Part shown: piece by piece, positions 1 through 8,676 of the stretch
Numbering within the stretch: position 1 is the first letter of the stretch
Layout of the letters: every line of letters starts with the position of its first letter
Source of the DNA: Colwellia sp. PAMC 20917
Lineage (GTDB): Bacteria; Pseudomonadota; Gammaproteobacteria; Enterobacterales; Alteromonadaceae
DNA length: 64,000 nt
Direction of reading: 5' to 3'
Assembly: GCF_001767295.1 (NCBI RefSeq)
Contig: NZ_CP014944.1
Location: forward strand, 1,302,001 to 1,366,000
Translations under genes and position numbers: made by a program
The notes under the pieces: generated by a model
The model's database searches: none
What the model saw: only the letters and a program-made list of their open reading frames with translations
What the model was told of the DNA's origin: nothing

Positions 1-1164
1 AAAATTAGTCGCAAAGTGACCTTAGCTGACGATCTTGATTTACTTGCAAAGGAAATAGAACACTTAACAAAAGATGCCGATGTATTAATTATTAATGGCG
101 GGCTTGGTCCAACGACAGATGATTTAACCGCACAAGCATTAGCCTTGGCGACACAACGCTCTTTAAAGCAACATCCTATAGCACTGGCCCACCTAAAAAC
201 CTGGTGTGAACAACGTAATGCTCATTTAGGTAAGGCTAATTTAAAGCAAGCTCTGCTGCCAGAAAATTGTAATATTATTGCCAACCGAATAGGCAGCGCA
301 GTAGGTTTTTCCTTAACACTGAATGATTGCCAAGTCTTTTGTACGCCAGGGGTACCTAGTGAACTTAACATAATGCTTGATGAAGAAATCATTCCTGAAT
401 TGGCCTCACAATCTAACTTCACTGCGGAAATGGATATTACTCGCTTACAGTTATTTGGTATTGGCGAATCAACCCTTCAGTCAATGTTGGTAAAAAACTT
501 TCCCGATTGGCCTAAAGAAGTTGAAGTTGGTTTTCGCGCATCTTCGCCATTAATAGAATTAAAGTTAACCGTTGAAAAAAATGAGTATTTATCAATAAAA
601 ATCGATCTTATTAAAAAAATCAAAACATTATTAAATGATCACATCATTGAAGAGATTAAAGATAAACCTTATTCTTTAGCCGAACTAGTTTTGCAATTAT
701 GCCAACAAAAAAATCTTAAAATAACGACAGCAGAGTCTTGTACCGGCGGTTTAATCGCCAGCGAAATAACCAAAATTTCAGGGTCATCATCTTCGTTTGA
801 AGCTGGCTTTGTAACTTACTCAAATAATATGAAAAGCAAACTACTGCATGTTGATGAAAATATACTTGAACAACATGGCGCGGTTAGTGAACAGACAGTA
901 ATAGCAATGGCAGAAGGTGCATTAGCCATAGCAGGGGCTGATTTAGTTATTGCCGTTTCTGGTATCGCTGGCCCAACGGGTGGCAGTAAAGAAAAACCCG
1001 TTGGCTCAGTTTGGATAGCTTGGGGGAATAAAGATAAAATACACACCAAATATTTTTGTATAAAAGCAAATAGGGAAAACTTTCAACGTATGGTAGCAGC
1101 ACGGTCTCTTGATTTAATAAGACGGTTATTAATTGAGAGTAATCAAACACCACTTTATTTTTAA
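1..1164 (+). CDS. cinA: CinA family protein (5' end outside the window)
   Basis: The first codons read KISRKVT and continue without a break, so the true start lies before base 1; the GTG at 16 is internal. The N-terminal part is a molybdopterin-binding-like (MoCF) domain with the conserved NGGLGPTTDD stretch. The C-terminal part (from about residue 225 of what is visible) is the PncC-type nicotinamide-nucleotide amidase domain with AESCTGGLIA and SGIAGPTGG. Two-domain CinA proteins are linked to pyridine nucleotide salvage (deamidation of NMN, and ADP-ribose pyrophosphatase activity in some members). The fused architecture is seen directly; the exact activity in this organism is inferred. No clear terminator follows, and about 200 bases of AT-rich DNA separate it from the next gene. 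Confidence 0.93.
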   Translation, partial: KISRKVTLADDLDLLAKEIEHLTKDADVLIINGGLGPTTDDLTAQALALATQRSLKQHPIALAHLKTWCEQRNAHLGKANLKQALLPENCNIIANRIGSAVGFSLTLNDCQVFCTPGVPSELNIMLDEEIIPELASQSNFTAEMDITRLQLFGIGESTLQSMLVKNFPDWPKEVEVGFRASSPLIELKLTVEKNEYLSIKIDLIKKIKTLLNDHIIEEIKDKPYSLAELVLQLCQQKNLKITTAESCTGGLIASEITKISGSSSSFEAGFVTYSNNMKSKLLHVDENILEQHGAVSEQTVIAMAEGALAIAGADLVIAVSGIAGPTGGSKEKPVGSVWIAWGNKDKIHTKYFCIKANRENFQRMVAARSLDLIRRLLIESNQTPLYF

Positions 1165-1367
1165 TATATAGCCTTAATATGTTGTATGCGTGTTAACGTT
1201 AGGTATTAACTTTAATAATATTGAAAGAAACGTAATTTTTATTGCACCATAAATCAAATCTTTATATATTTATAGGCAGAATAAACTAGAATAGATTTAT
1301 GAAGCTGCATATTAGTTATTTGGGTAACTAATCTTGCTAGACGTTTGAGTAGAAATAGGAGCATATT

Positions 1368-1694
1368 TTGATAGAAAAAAACTTCATCACGAGTGGTCGT
1401 AATACCATTATCCATAAGATGAGAAAATTTGATTTACTGATTGTAAATGGCGGTCATCCTGTAGTTATTGTAAGTAACCGTGGTATAGGCATTTACAAAG
1501 GTGAAGTTCCAAATAAAAGAGCTGATGCTAAGAAAGCCTATCAAGATGTTGTTGATGTTAGTGCAACAGACGTTTTTGGAGAGAATAAAACATTAATTTT
1601 TATACAAGCATTAGATAACAAAGAATATAAAATTGATTATTCAAAAGTGAATACTGGCTCTTTTATTAAAATTCACCAGGAAAACTACATTTAA
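1368..1694 (+). CDS. Hypothetical protein, 108 residues, TTG start
   Basis: I do not recognise this protein. It has no signal peptide or membrane segment and looks like a small soluble protein: a basic N-terminus, then a probable beta-rich stretch (DLLIVNGGHPVVIVSN), a lysine/alanine-rich helix and a beta-rich end. The start is a TTG with AGGA seven bases upstream; no ATG further in leaves a reasonable protein. It ends 37 bases before the FapA-family gene on the same strand, so the two are probably co-transcribed. Function unknown. Confidence 0.7.
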   Translation: MIEKNFITSGRNTIIHKMRKFDLLIVNGGHPVVIVSNRGIGIYKGEVPNKRADAKKAYQDVVDVSATDVFGENKTLIFIQALDNKEYKIDYSKVNTGSFIKIHQENYI

Positions 1695-1731
1695 TCGATA
1701 TTTTAAGTGGTAATATTGGAGTAAGTCTAGC

Positions 1732-3417
1732 GTGACTCAAGCAAGCTTAGTAACAAATAAAAAAAATAATATTGACCTTGTTTTGCAACCGGTTAAAGAT
1801 GATACACAGGTAACAGAAGCCAGCGTCCATGAACTAATAGAAAATTCTGAATTTAAAGATTTATATGTTGATAATGGTAATATAAAAAATGCCATCGCCG
1901 AACTTAATAGTGTCCTAAAACCTCTTCAAAAGAATAAATCTGGTCGAGAAATTAGTTATCAAGTGCTTGAGCGCAGAGACGCGACTATTTCAATTACCAT
2001 TGATAAAGATGAAATGTCTGCAACAGCTGAGATTTCAACAGCGCTTGGTGGTAAACATTTAACCGCTAAGGCCATTCTCAACTCTGCTCAAGAAGCAGGT
2101 GTCAGCAAAGGCTTTACCAAAGAGCAATTATTAAAACTTGCTCATCAAGCCGCGAAAGAACCTGCTGGCTCTATAATCACCGGCGAAATAGCCCACGGTA
2201 AAATTGCCCTTAATGGTAAAAATTCAAAAATAAAATGGTTAGTACAAAGCGCCCAAGATAGAATTTTACGTCCTAAAGATCGCGAAGATGGAAGTGTCGA
2301 TATGCGCGATTTAGGTGACATAATTTGTGTGAAAGTAGGCGATCCGCTCGCGAAAAAAATTATGCTTACCGAAGGTGTTAAAGGTTTTACTGTGACTGGC
2401 TCTCCCCTAGAGCCTTTGCCAGGAGATGACATCACGCTAACCGCTGGCGAAGGTACAACAATAAGCCCTAAGAATGATAAAGTCTTAATCTCTACACTGA
2501 TCGGCTTACCAAGAATTATTGATAACGGCATGGAAGTTGATCCGGTTTATCGCATAAAAAATGTTGATATCAGTACGGGACATATCAAATTTGAAGGCAG
2601 TATTATTATTGATGGTGATATTTGTGAGGGTATGAAAGTAACGGCAACCGGTGATATCACTATTGGTGGTTTTGTTGAGTCAGCAACCTTAGAAGCTGGT
2701 GGTGACATTACTATTGGTAGTGGCATTATTGGTAAAAAACAAGACGTTGAAGGTCAATCTCTCGATAATATTAAAATGAGTGCTTATATATCTGCTAAAG
2801 GTGATATTTTCGCAAAATATGCCCAATATGCTGAAATATCTTGTCACTCCTTACGTATTGAAAACCAAATGATGCACAGCATTATTGATGTTGAAGAGAC
2901 ACTTTGGTTAGGCACTGAAGAAAAAGCTAATGGTAAGCTTATCGCTGGTTACATAAAAGCGGGAAAATCTGTTCATGCCGGTATTGTAGGCGCAACAGCA
3001 GGAAGCAGCACCATTATAAGCTTTTCCAAAAAAGTGGATCTAATGAAAGAACAGTTAGAAGACATTGAATTTAGATTAAAAGTTGATTCTGATAAATCAA
3101 CGGAATTACAATCAGCTGTTAATAAACTCAAAAAGTTGCCTACCGATAAAGTAAACCCTGAGATGCTCAGTAAACTGGTTTCTACTTATAAGTTTCATGC
3201 TCATCGCGTAGGTGAGATCCTTAACGAAAAAGAAGCTTTTGAAGAGCAAATACAAACCTATATGGCAAGTGTCTATATAGAAGCAACAGAGAAACTTTAT
3301 CACGGTGTACAAATGATTGTTGGCGACTTCCAAGATAGATCTCGCCGTGAATATGGACCAACTAAAGTGAATTATAAAGAAAGAAAAATTCATTTTAATC
3401 CTATCGTTAACACATAG
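1732..3417 (+). CDS. FapA family (DUF342) protein
   Basis: The 561-residue protein has the DUF342/FapA organisation. A variable N-terminal region (about 1-170) is followed by a beta-helix-like core with repeated glycine-rich turns (VTATGDITIGGFVE, LEAGGDITIGSGIIG, about residues 300-350), then a C-terminal part with predicted helices (VDLMKEQLEDIEFRLK) that could form a coiled coil. FapA proteins are poorly understood; some sit near flagellar or polymer-forming (bactofilin-like) genes, and a scaffold role is often assumed. No flagellar genes are present here. The start is a GTG with GGAG ten bases upstream. It probably forms a two-gene unit with the 108-residue gene before it. Confidence 0.85.
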   Translation: MTQASLVTNKKNNIDLVLQPVKDDTQVTEASVHELIENSEFKDLYVDNGNIKNAIAELNSVLKPLQKNKSGREISYQVLERRDATISITIDKDEMSATAEISTALGGKHLTAKAILNSAQEAGVSKGFTKEQLLKLAHQAAKEPAGSIITGEIAHGKIALNGKNSKIKWLVQSAQDRILRPKDREDGSVDMRDLGDIICVKVGDPLAKKIMLTEGVKGFTVTGSPLEPLPGDDITLTAGEGTTISPKNDKVLISTLIGLPRIIDNGMEVDPVYRIKNVDISTGHIKFEGSIIIDGDICEGMKVTATGDITIGGFVESATLEAGGDITIGSGIIGKKQDVEGQSLDNIKMSAYISAKGDIFAKYAQYAEISCHSLRIENQMMHSIIDVEETLWLGTEEKANGKLIAGYIKAGKSVHAGIVGATAGSSTIISFSKKVDLMKEQLEDIEFRLKVDSDKSTELQSAVNKLKKLPTDKVNPEMLSKLVSTYKFHAHRVGEILNEKEAFEEQIQTYMASVYIEATEKLYHGVQMIVGDFQDRSRREYGPTKVNYKERKIHFNPIVNT

Positions 3418-3468
3418 AATATTACTGAAAATTTTCTATCAATATCATTTAGTTATATTAGGAAAACG

Positions 3469-4242
3469 ATGAAATTTAATACTCTTGCTTTAATTGCAAC
3501 GAGCTTAATTGCTAGTACTGCTTCAGCACAGCAATGCGATATAAACTTTAATCATGGTGTGGTAATCAATCCTTCTCATGTACGTATTTTGAAAGAAAGC
3601 CAAACCTACGTTCAAATTAATAATAATCAGCAATTATTTATTCGTGGGCGAGAGATAGCCCTCAATGAAGAACAAAGACAATTACTCACGCAATACAGCC
3701 AAGGCATTCGTAAACAAATACCTGAAATAGTGGCAATAGCGATTGAAGGTGTTGATATTGATTTAAAAGCAGTAAACAAAGTTATTGCTGGTTTAACGGG
3801 TGAAAACAGCGCCTCACATCAAAAAATTCAAGAGCGCTTCGATGAGATGCAATACCGTTTAAGAGAACGTTTTAACCATAGCGATACTAATTATTATATT
3901 GCTTCGCAAGATTTTGCTGATTTTGATGAAATTTTTGCTGGCGCCTTTGAACAAGAAATTGAAAGTATCGTAACCGAATCAATTGGCACTATTTTAATGG
4001 CCGTTGGTGAAGCAATGACCACCAACGAAGAAAGCAGTAGTGAGCAGCGCGTAGAAACCTTTGACCAACGTATCAAAGGTATGGAAAAGGATTTACAACT
4101 TGAAATTGAACCTCGAGCACAAGAAGTTAAATTAAAAGCTGCGCAGTTTTGTAAAAATTTAAAGAAGTTAGATCAACTAGAGTCTAAGTTACAGCAAAGT
4201 ATCACTGCACTGAGTGAGTTTGATTTGATACAGACAAAATAA
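3469..4242 (+). CDS. DUF2884 (YggN-like) periplasmic protein
   Basis: The 257-residue protein has a clear Sec signal peptide (MKFNTLALIATSLIASTASA, cleavage after ASA). The mature part resembles the YggN/DUF2884 family: an early cysteine (QQCDINF), a beta-strand region (VQINNNQQLFIRG) and long acidic helices to the C-terminus, with a second cysteine near residue 230 (AAQFCKNL). The two cysteines could form a disulfide in the periplasm. The family has no established function. The gene follows the FapA-family gene by 51 bases, preceded by AGGAAA, and may be read through from it. Confidence 0.8.
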   Translation: MKFNTLALIATSLIASTASAQQCDINFNHGVVINPSHVRILKESQTYVQINNNQQLFIRGREIALNEEQRQLLTQYSQGIRKQIPEIVAIAIEGVDIDLKAVNKVIAGLTGENSASHQKIQERFDEMQYRLRERFNHSDTNYYIASQDFADFDEIFAGAFEQEIESIVTESIGTILMAVGEAMTTNEESSSEQRVETFDQRIKGMEKDLQLEIEPRAQEVKLKAAQFCKNLKKLDQLESKLQQSITALSEFDLIQTK

Positions 4243-4282
4243 CTCCGTTGCTCCCAACGAGTAACGTCAGAGTGAACAAAGA

Positions 4283-4450
4283 GCGTCATACTGAGACAGG
4301 CACCGTCATCCTGAACTTGTTTCAGGATCTGTACTTACAACCACAAAAACCAGATACTGAAATGAATTCAGCATGACGACAAGAGTACTAAACGATCACC
4401 GACTCCCTGATACCATCACTGTCATCCTGAACACAACACCGTTATCCTGA
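4283..4450. repeat. REP-like palindromic repeat cluster around GTCATCCTGAA
   Basis: The arm at 4305-4331 and the arm at 4351-4377 are inverted copies: 22 of 27 bases match when one is reverse-complemented, with a 19-base loop. The core is GTCATCCTGAA...TTTCAGGATCTG. Degenerate single copies follow at 4421-4431 (GTCATCCTGAA) and 4441-4451 (GTTATCCTGAA), and a weaker one lies near 4284. This looks like an intergenic REP/MITE-type element placed between two converging genes. The hairpin is seen directly; that it is dispersed through the genome is inferred. Confidence 0.7.
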
Positions 4451-4454
4451 AAAC

Positions 4455-4480
4455 AAAAAACCTGCATCAGCAGGTTTTTT
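4455..4480. terminator. Bidirectional rho-independent terminator
   Basis: Perfect stem CCTGC-ATCA-GCAGG at 4461-4474, flanked by an A-run on the left and a T-run on the right. It can therefore serve both the DUF2884 gene (+) and the ETF-QO gene (-), which converge here. Confidence 0.85.
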
Positions 4481-4506
4481 ATAATTAAAATCATACAAAT
4501 AGTAAC

Positions 4507-6168
4507 TTACATATTTGGATAATTCGGACCACCGGTGCCTTCTGGTGTTACCCAAGTTATATTTTGGCTTGGGTCTTTAATATCACAGGTTTTACAGTGA
4601 ATACAGTTTTGCGCATTAATCACTAATTTGTCACCCTGCTCTGTCGATTCAATTTCGTATACGCCAGCCGGACAATAACGCTGAGCAGGCTCTGCATACT
4701 TAGCTAAATTAACCGTAATTGGAACATCAACGTCAGTCAGTCTTAAGTGACAAGGTTGTTCTTCTTCATGGTTAGTATTTGACAAAAATACTGAGGTTAA
4801 TTTATCAAAACTCAGTTTATTATCTGGTTTTGGATAATTGATAACCGCCGACTCCGAGGCTAATTTAAGCTGGTCATGGTCAAGCGTGTCGTCCTTAAGG
4901 TTAAACGGTAATTTACCATTAAATAGGTTTTGATCTATGGTGTTGTAAGCACCACCCAAGGTCATACCAAACTTATGCATAGCCGGGCCAAAATTGCGAG
5001 AGCTATAAAGTTCGTCATATAACCAAGAGTCTTTAAACCTTTCAGTATAATCAGCAAGGTCTTTACCGCCTTCATCACCGGAAACGATCACTTGAAAAAT
5101 ACTTTCAGCGGCTAACATACCCGATTTCATTGCGGTGTGATTACCTTTGATTTTAGCAAAGTTTATCGTTCCAGCATCACAGCCAACTATAATACCACCT
5201 GGCATTGTCATTTTAGGTAATGAGTTAAAACCACCCTTTGCCATCGCTCGTGCTCCATAAGAAACACGTTTACCGCCTTCAAGGTACTGACTAATTTTTG
5301 GATGATGTTTATAACGTTGAAATTCATCAAATGGACTTAAATGCGGGTTGCTATAATTTAAATCTACAATAAGACCTACAAATACTTGATTATTTTCTGC
5401 ATGGTATAAATAGCCACCACCTGTTGCGCCTTGATCTAATGGCCAACCAGCCGTATGTACTACGAGACCTTCTTGGTGCTTAGCGGGATCAATGTCCCAA
5501 ATCTCTTTAAAACCTAAACCATAATGCTGTGGAGAGACACCTTCATCTAAATTAAATTTACTGATCAGTTCTTTACCTAAGTGACCACGGCAACCTTCAG
5601 CAAAAACAGTATACTTAGCGCGAAGTTCCATTCCAGGAACAAATGAATCTTTTTCTTTACCATTAACATCTAGACCCATGTCACCGGTAATAATACCCGC
5701 AACACTACCATCATCGTTATAGAGTACTTCATGTGCTGGGAAACCAGGAAAAATTTCAACCCCTAATTCTTCCGCTTGCTCTGCTAACCAACGACATACG
5801 TTGCCCATGCTAACAATATAGTTTCCATCGTTATGCATAGTTTTTGGTACAGAGATGTTAGGTAATTTTATCGCGTTGCTTTCGCTATTAAGTAAATAAA
5901 GATCATCGCCGGTAACTTTTGTATTAAGTGGCGCGCCTTTTTCTTGCCAATCTGGGAATAATTCATTTAGCGCTCTTGGCTCAAAAACAGCCCCCGATAA
6001 AATATGTGCTCCAACTTCTGAGCCTTTTTCAACAACGCAGACTAAGAGTTCTTGATCTTTTTCTTTTGCTAACTGCATCAAACGACAAGCTGTTGCTAAG
6101 CCAGACGGACCAGCACCAACAATAACAACGTCAAAATCCATCGATTCGCGTTCCATAAATTTCCCCAA
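4507..6168 (-). CDS. etfD: Electron transfer flavoprotein-ubiquinone oxidoreductase
   Basis: The enzyme passes electrons from reduced ETF (fed by acyl-CoA and other dehydrogenases) to ubiquinone at the inner membrane. The 553-residue protein has the N-terminal FAD fold (VVIVGAGPSGLATA, about residues 14-27), the ETF-QO body, and a C-terminal 4Fe-4S domain with cysteines in CPAGVYEI and CIHCKTC. It ends in GGPNYPNM, typical of the family, and length is normal. The start could be the ATG at 6168 or a later one (MERES or MDFDV); the FAD motif starts soon after in all cases. It is divergent from etfBA and shares a regulatory region with two tandem palindromes about 20-55 bases before its start. 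Confidence 0.96.
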   Translation of the reverse strand: MGKFMERESMDFDVVIVGAGPSGLATACRLMQLAKEKDQELLVCVVEKGSEVGAHILSGAVFEPRALNELFPDWQEKGAPLNTKVTGDDLYLLNSESNAIKLPNISVPKTMHNDGNYIVSMGNVCRWLAEQAEELGVEIFPGFPAHEVLYNDDGSVAGIITGDMGLDVNGKEKDSFVPGMELRAKYTVFAEGCRGHLGKELISKFNLDEGVSPQHYGLGFKEIWDIDPAKHQEGLVVHTAGWPLDQGATGGGYLYHAENNQVFVGLIVDLNYSNPHLSPFDEFQRYKHHPKISQYLEGGKRVSYGARAMAKGGFNSLPKMTMPGGIIVGCDAGTINFAKIKGNHTAMKSGMLAAESIFQVIVSGDEGGKDLADYTERFKDSWLYDELYSSRNFGPAMHKFGMTLGGAYNTIDQNLFNGKLPFNLKDDTLDHDQLKLASESAVINYPKPDNKLSFDKLTSVFLSNTNHEEEQPCHLRLTDVDVPITVNLAKYAEPAQRYCPAGVYEIESTEQGDKLVINAQNCIHCKTCDIKDPSQNITWVTPEGTGGPNYPNM

Positions 6169-6189
6169 AAAATATTCATTTAAATAAAG

Positions 6190-6224
6190 TCAAACACTCG
6201 TTTGATTTTCAAACACCTGTTTGA
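6190..6224. promoter_or_regulatory. Two tandem palindromic operators (PsrA-type) between etfD and etfBA
   Basis: TCAAACACTCGTTTGA at 6190-6205 and TCAAACACCTGTTTGA at 6209-6224 are both perfect TCAAAC-N4-GTTTGA inverted repeats, 19 bases centre to centre. A TATAAT-like -10 for etfD lies just beyond (ATTATA on the plus strand at 6236-6241), so a bound repressor would block early transcription. Sites of this form are known for the TetR-family fatty-acid regulator PsrA of gammaproteobacteria, whose regulons include ETF genes. The palindromes are seen; the protein that binds them is inferred. Confidence 0.7.
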
Positions 6225-6462
6225 TAATATCACTCATTATAGATATTTTGTTGATAAATACTATCTTCTATTGAAAGATATTGCGACAAAAGCTATTTAA
6301 GCTCAATTTATCGAGACAAGCACCGTATTACGTTGACGTTCACGTAGTCTAGTATTAGTCTGTCGAGCAATAATGAGAAATACTTGCTAATGTTAGTTTA
6401 ATTAATCAAACCTTAGCTTTACACTATAAATACAAACACAACAAACGCAATCAGAGGCTACG

Positions 6463-7215
6463 ATGAAAGTATTAGTACCTATTAAACGTGTAATTGACTA
6501 TAACGTCAAAGTTCGCGTAAAAGCAGACAATTCAAATGTTGATCTTGCTAATGTAAAAATGGCAATTAACCCTTTTTGTGAAATCGCTGTAGAAGAAGCG
6601 GTTCGTTTAAAAGAAGCTGGCGTTGCCACTGAAGTTATTGTGGTATCCGTTGGTGACAAATCTTGCCAAGAACAATTAAGAACGGCTTTAGCATTAGGCG
6701 CAGACCGCGCTATTCAAATCGAAACTGATGAGAAGTTAGACGCTCTTAATATCGCCAAACTTTTACAAAAGATTGTTGAAGAAGAACAGCCACAATTGGT
6801 TATTCTAGGTAAGCAATCTATCGACAGTGATAATAATCAAACAGGTCAAATGCTCGCTGCCTTAACAGGTATGCCGCAAGGTACTTTCGCATCAGTGGTA
6901 AAAGTTGAAGGCGATAAAGTTAATGTAACACGTGAAGTTGATAGCGGCTTACAAACTGTATCACTTAACCTACCTGCAATTGTTACTACCGATTTGCGTT
7001 TAAATGAACCTCGTTATGCTTCATTACCTAATATCATGAAAGCAAAGCGTAAACCATTAGTGGTTAAACCCGCTGCAGATTTTGGCATTGATTTAAGCCC
7101 ACGTTCAAAATTAATAAAAGTTGTACCACCTGCAACACGTAAAGCCGGTATTATTGTTGATGGTGTAGATACATTAATTGAAAAACTGAAAAATGAAGCG
7201 AAGGTGATTTCATGA
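6463..7215 (+). CDS. etfB: Electron transfer flavoprotein beta subunit
   Basis: The small subunit of the soluble ETF heterodimer, which binds AMP and docks dehydrogenases. The 250 residues match the family from the start ([14 protein letters not shown]) through [18 protein letters not shown], the GADRAIQIE segment and the signature region [20 protein letters not shown] to KAKRKP. Length is normal. It precedes etfA with a 4-base ATGA overlap, which indicates translational coupling. It is transcribed away from etfD, and both probably answer to the palindromes at 6190-6224. Confidence 0.97.
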   Translation: MKVLVPIKRVIDYNVKVRVKADNSNVDLANVKMAINPFCEIAVEEAVRLKEAGVATEVIVVSVGDKSCQEQLRTALALGADRAIQIETDEKLDALNIAKLLQKIVEEEQPQLVILGKQSIDSDNNQTGQMLAALTGMPQGTFASVVKVEGDKVNVTREVDSGLQTVSLNLPAIVTTDLRLNEPRYASLPNIMKAKRKPLVVKPAADFGIDLSPRSKLIKVVPPATRKAGIIVDGVDTLIEKLKNEAKVIS

Positions 7216-8138
7216 GTATTTTAGTATTTGCTGAACATGATAACAGCACATTAAAAGCTGACACGCTTAAAACAGTTGCTGCAGCTCAAGCAATTGGTGG
7301 TGACATTCATATATTAGTTGCTGGTAGTAATTGTCAGAGTGTTGCACAAGAAGCCGCTAAAGTTAACGGTGTAAGTAAAGTTCTTGTTGCTGATAATCCA
7401 GCTTATGAACATCAGTTAGCTGAAAACATTAGCTTATTGGTGACAGAACTTGCTGCTGATTACGAACACGTTTTAGCAACAGCTCTAACGACAGGTAAGA
7501 ACTTTATGCCTCGCGTTGCCGCTTTATTAGATGTTGCACAAATATCAGATATTATTGCTGTAGAAAGTAGTGATACTTTTGTTCGTCCTATTTATGCAGG
7601 TAATGCTATTGCCACAGTGCAAAGCTTAGACAGTAAAAAAATAATTACGGTTCGTCCTACCGGTTTTGACCCAGTTGCCACTGATGGTAGTGCTGAAATT
7701 GTAGCAGTAGACTCAGTAACAGACGCTGGAATTTCAACGCATGTAAATGATGAACTCTCTGTATCAGAACGTCCTGACTTAGGCGCAGCAAGTATCGTTA
7801 TTTCAGGTGGTCGTGGCATGCAAAACGGCGATAACTTCAAGTTACTTGAAGGTATTGCAGATAAGCTTGGCGCTGCTATTGGTGCTTCACGTGCCGCTGT
7901 AGATGCTGGCTTTGTACCTAATGACATGCAAGTCGGTCAAACAGGTAAAATTGTAGCTCCTGACCTATACATAGCTGTAGGTATAAGTGGTGCAATACAG
8001 CATTTAGCTGGTATGAAAGATTCTAAAATCATTGTTGCGATCAACAAAGATGCCGAAGCGCCTATTTTCCAAGTTGCTGATTACGGTATTGTTGGTGATT
8101 TATTTGAAGTATTACCAGAGCTTGAAGGTAAACTGTAA
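7212..8138 (+). CDS. etfA: Electron transfer flavoprotein alpha subunit
   Basis: The large, FAD-carrying subunit of ETF. The 308-residue protein has an N-terminal domain sharing the ETF fold ([20 protein letters not shown]) and the C-terminal FAD-binding domain with the conserved segments [45 protein letters not shown] and [12 protein letters not shown]. Its start overlaps the etfB stop by four bases. Together with etfB and the divergent etfD it completes the route from acyl-CoA dehydrogenases to ubiquinone. A strong terminator follows. Confidence 0.97.
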   Translation: MSILVFAEHDNSTLKADTLKTVAAAQAIGGDIHILVAGSNCQSVAQEAAKVNGVSKVLVADNPAYEHQLAENISLLVTELAADYEHVLATALTTGKNFMPRVAALLDVAQISDIIAVESSDTFVRPIYAGNAIATVQSLDSKKIITVRPTGFDPVATDGSAEIVAVDSVTDAGISTHVNDELSVSERPDLGAASIVISGGRGMQNGDNFKLLEGIADKLGAAIGASRAAVDAGFVPNDMQVGQTGKIVAPDLYIAVGISGAIQHLAGMKDSKIIVAINKDAEAPIFQVADYGIVGDLFEVLPELEGKL

Positions 8139-8171
8139 ACTATAACGTTTTCAGACTTATTTTCTAGGTAT

Positions 8172-8205
8172 AATAAAGCCACTTTAATAGTGGCTTTATT
8201 TTTAT
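8172..8205 (+). terminator. Rho-independent terminator after etfA
   Basis: A 12-base-pair perfect stem AATAAAGCCACT / AGTGGCTTTATT with a 5-base loop at 8172-8200, followed by TTTTATCTTTT. It ends the etfBA transcript. Confidence 0.88.
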
Positions 8206-8249
8206 CTTTTATTTAACCACTCAGTCAATTAACACTCGGGTACCACATC

Positions 8250-8657
8250 ATGAAAAATAAACTTTCTAGTCTTAGCGATCTTGCTGGTGCATTTGGTAGA
8301 GAGAGTGCTACAGCTGAGCATTCGGCCAATCAGCAACCAGCCGATAGTTCATTAGTCTATTCAACAGATAGTGGCCGTATCAAACAAGACAATAACGCCC
8401 AAACAATAACAGCCAGTGATGGCTTTGCTAAAGTTAGACGTGAAACTAAAGGCAGAAAAGGTAAAGGTGTCATCACCATTAGTGGATTAGGCTTAGATGT
8501 AAAAGCGCTAAAAGAGCTTGCTACAAAATTAAAGAAAACCTGTGGCACCGGTGGCAGTGTTGTCGGTGAAGTCATTGAAGTGCAAGGCGATAAAAGAGAG
8601 CAAATAAAACAGGTCCTTGAGAGCAATGGCTTTAAGGTAAAGTTTGTTGGCGGTTAG
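8250..8657 (+). CDS. yciH: SUI1/eIF1-like translation initiation factor YciH
   Basis: The 135-residue protein has a low-complexity N-terminal part (1-65) and the SUI1 fold at the C-terminus, with TKGRKGKGVITISGLGL, the KLKKTCGTGGSV loop and IEVQGDKREQIKQVLE. The fold is that of eukaryotic eIF1; in E. coli YciH is non-essential and influences initiation-complex fidelity. It stands alone, converging on tyrR. A weak 7-bp stem (8653-8681) lies between the two. Confidence 0.92.
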   Translation: MKNKLSSLSDLAGAFGRESATAEHSANQQPADSSLVYSTDSGRIKQDNNAQTITASDGFAKVRRETKGRKGKGVITISGLGLDVKALKELATKLKKTCGTGGSVVGEVIEVQGDKREQIKQVLESNGFKVKFVGG

Positions 8658-8676
8658 TCAGCAAACATCTAACAGA

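Noticed and set aside
6333-6358. A sigma-70 promoter for etfB (TTGACG ... TATTAG)
   Set aside because: The spacer is only 14 bases, too short to be convincing.
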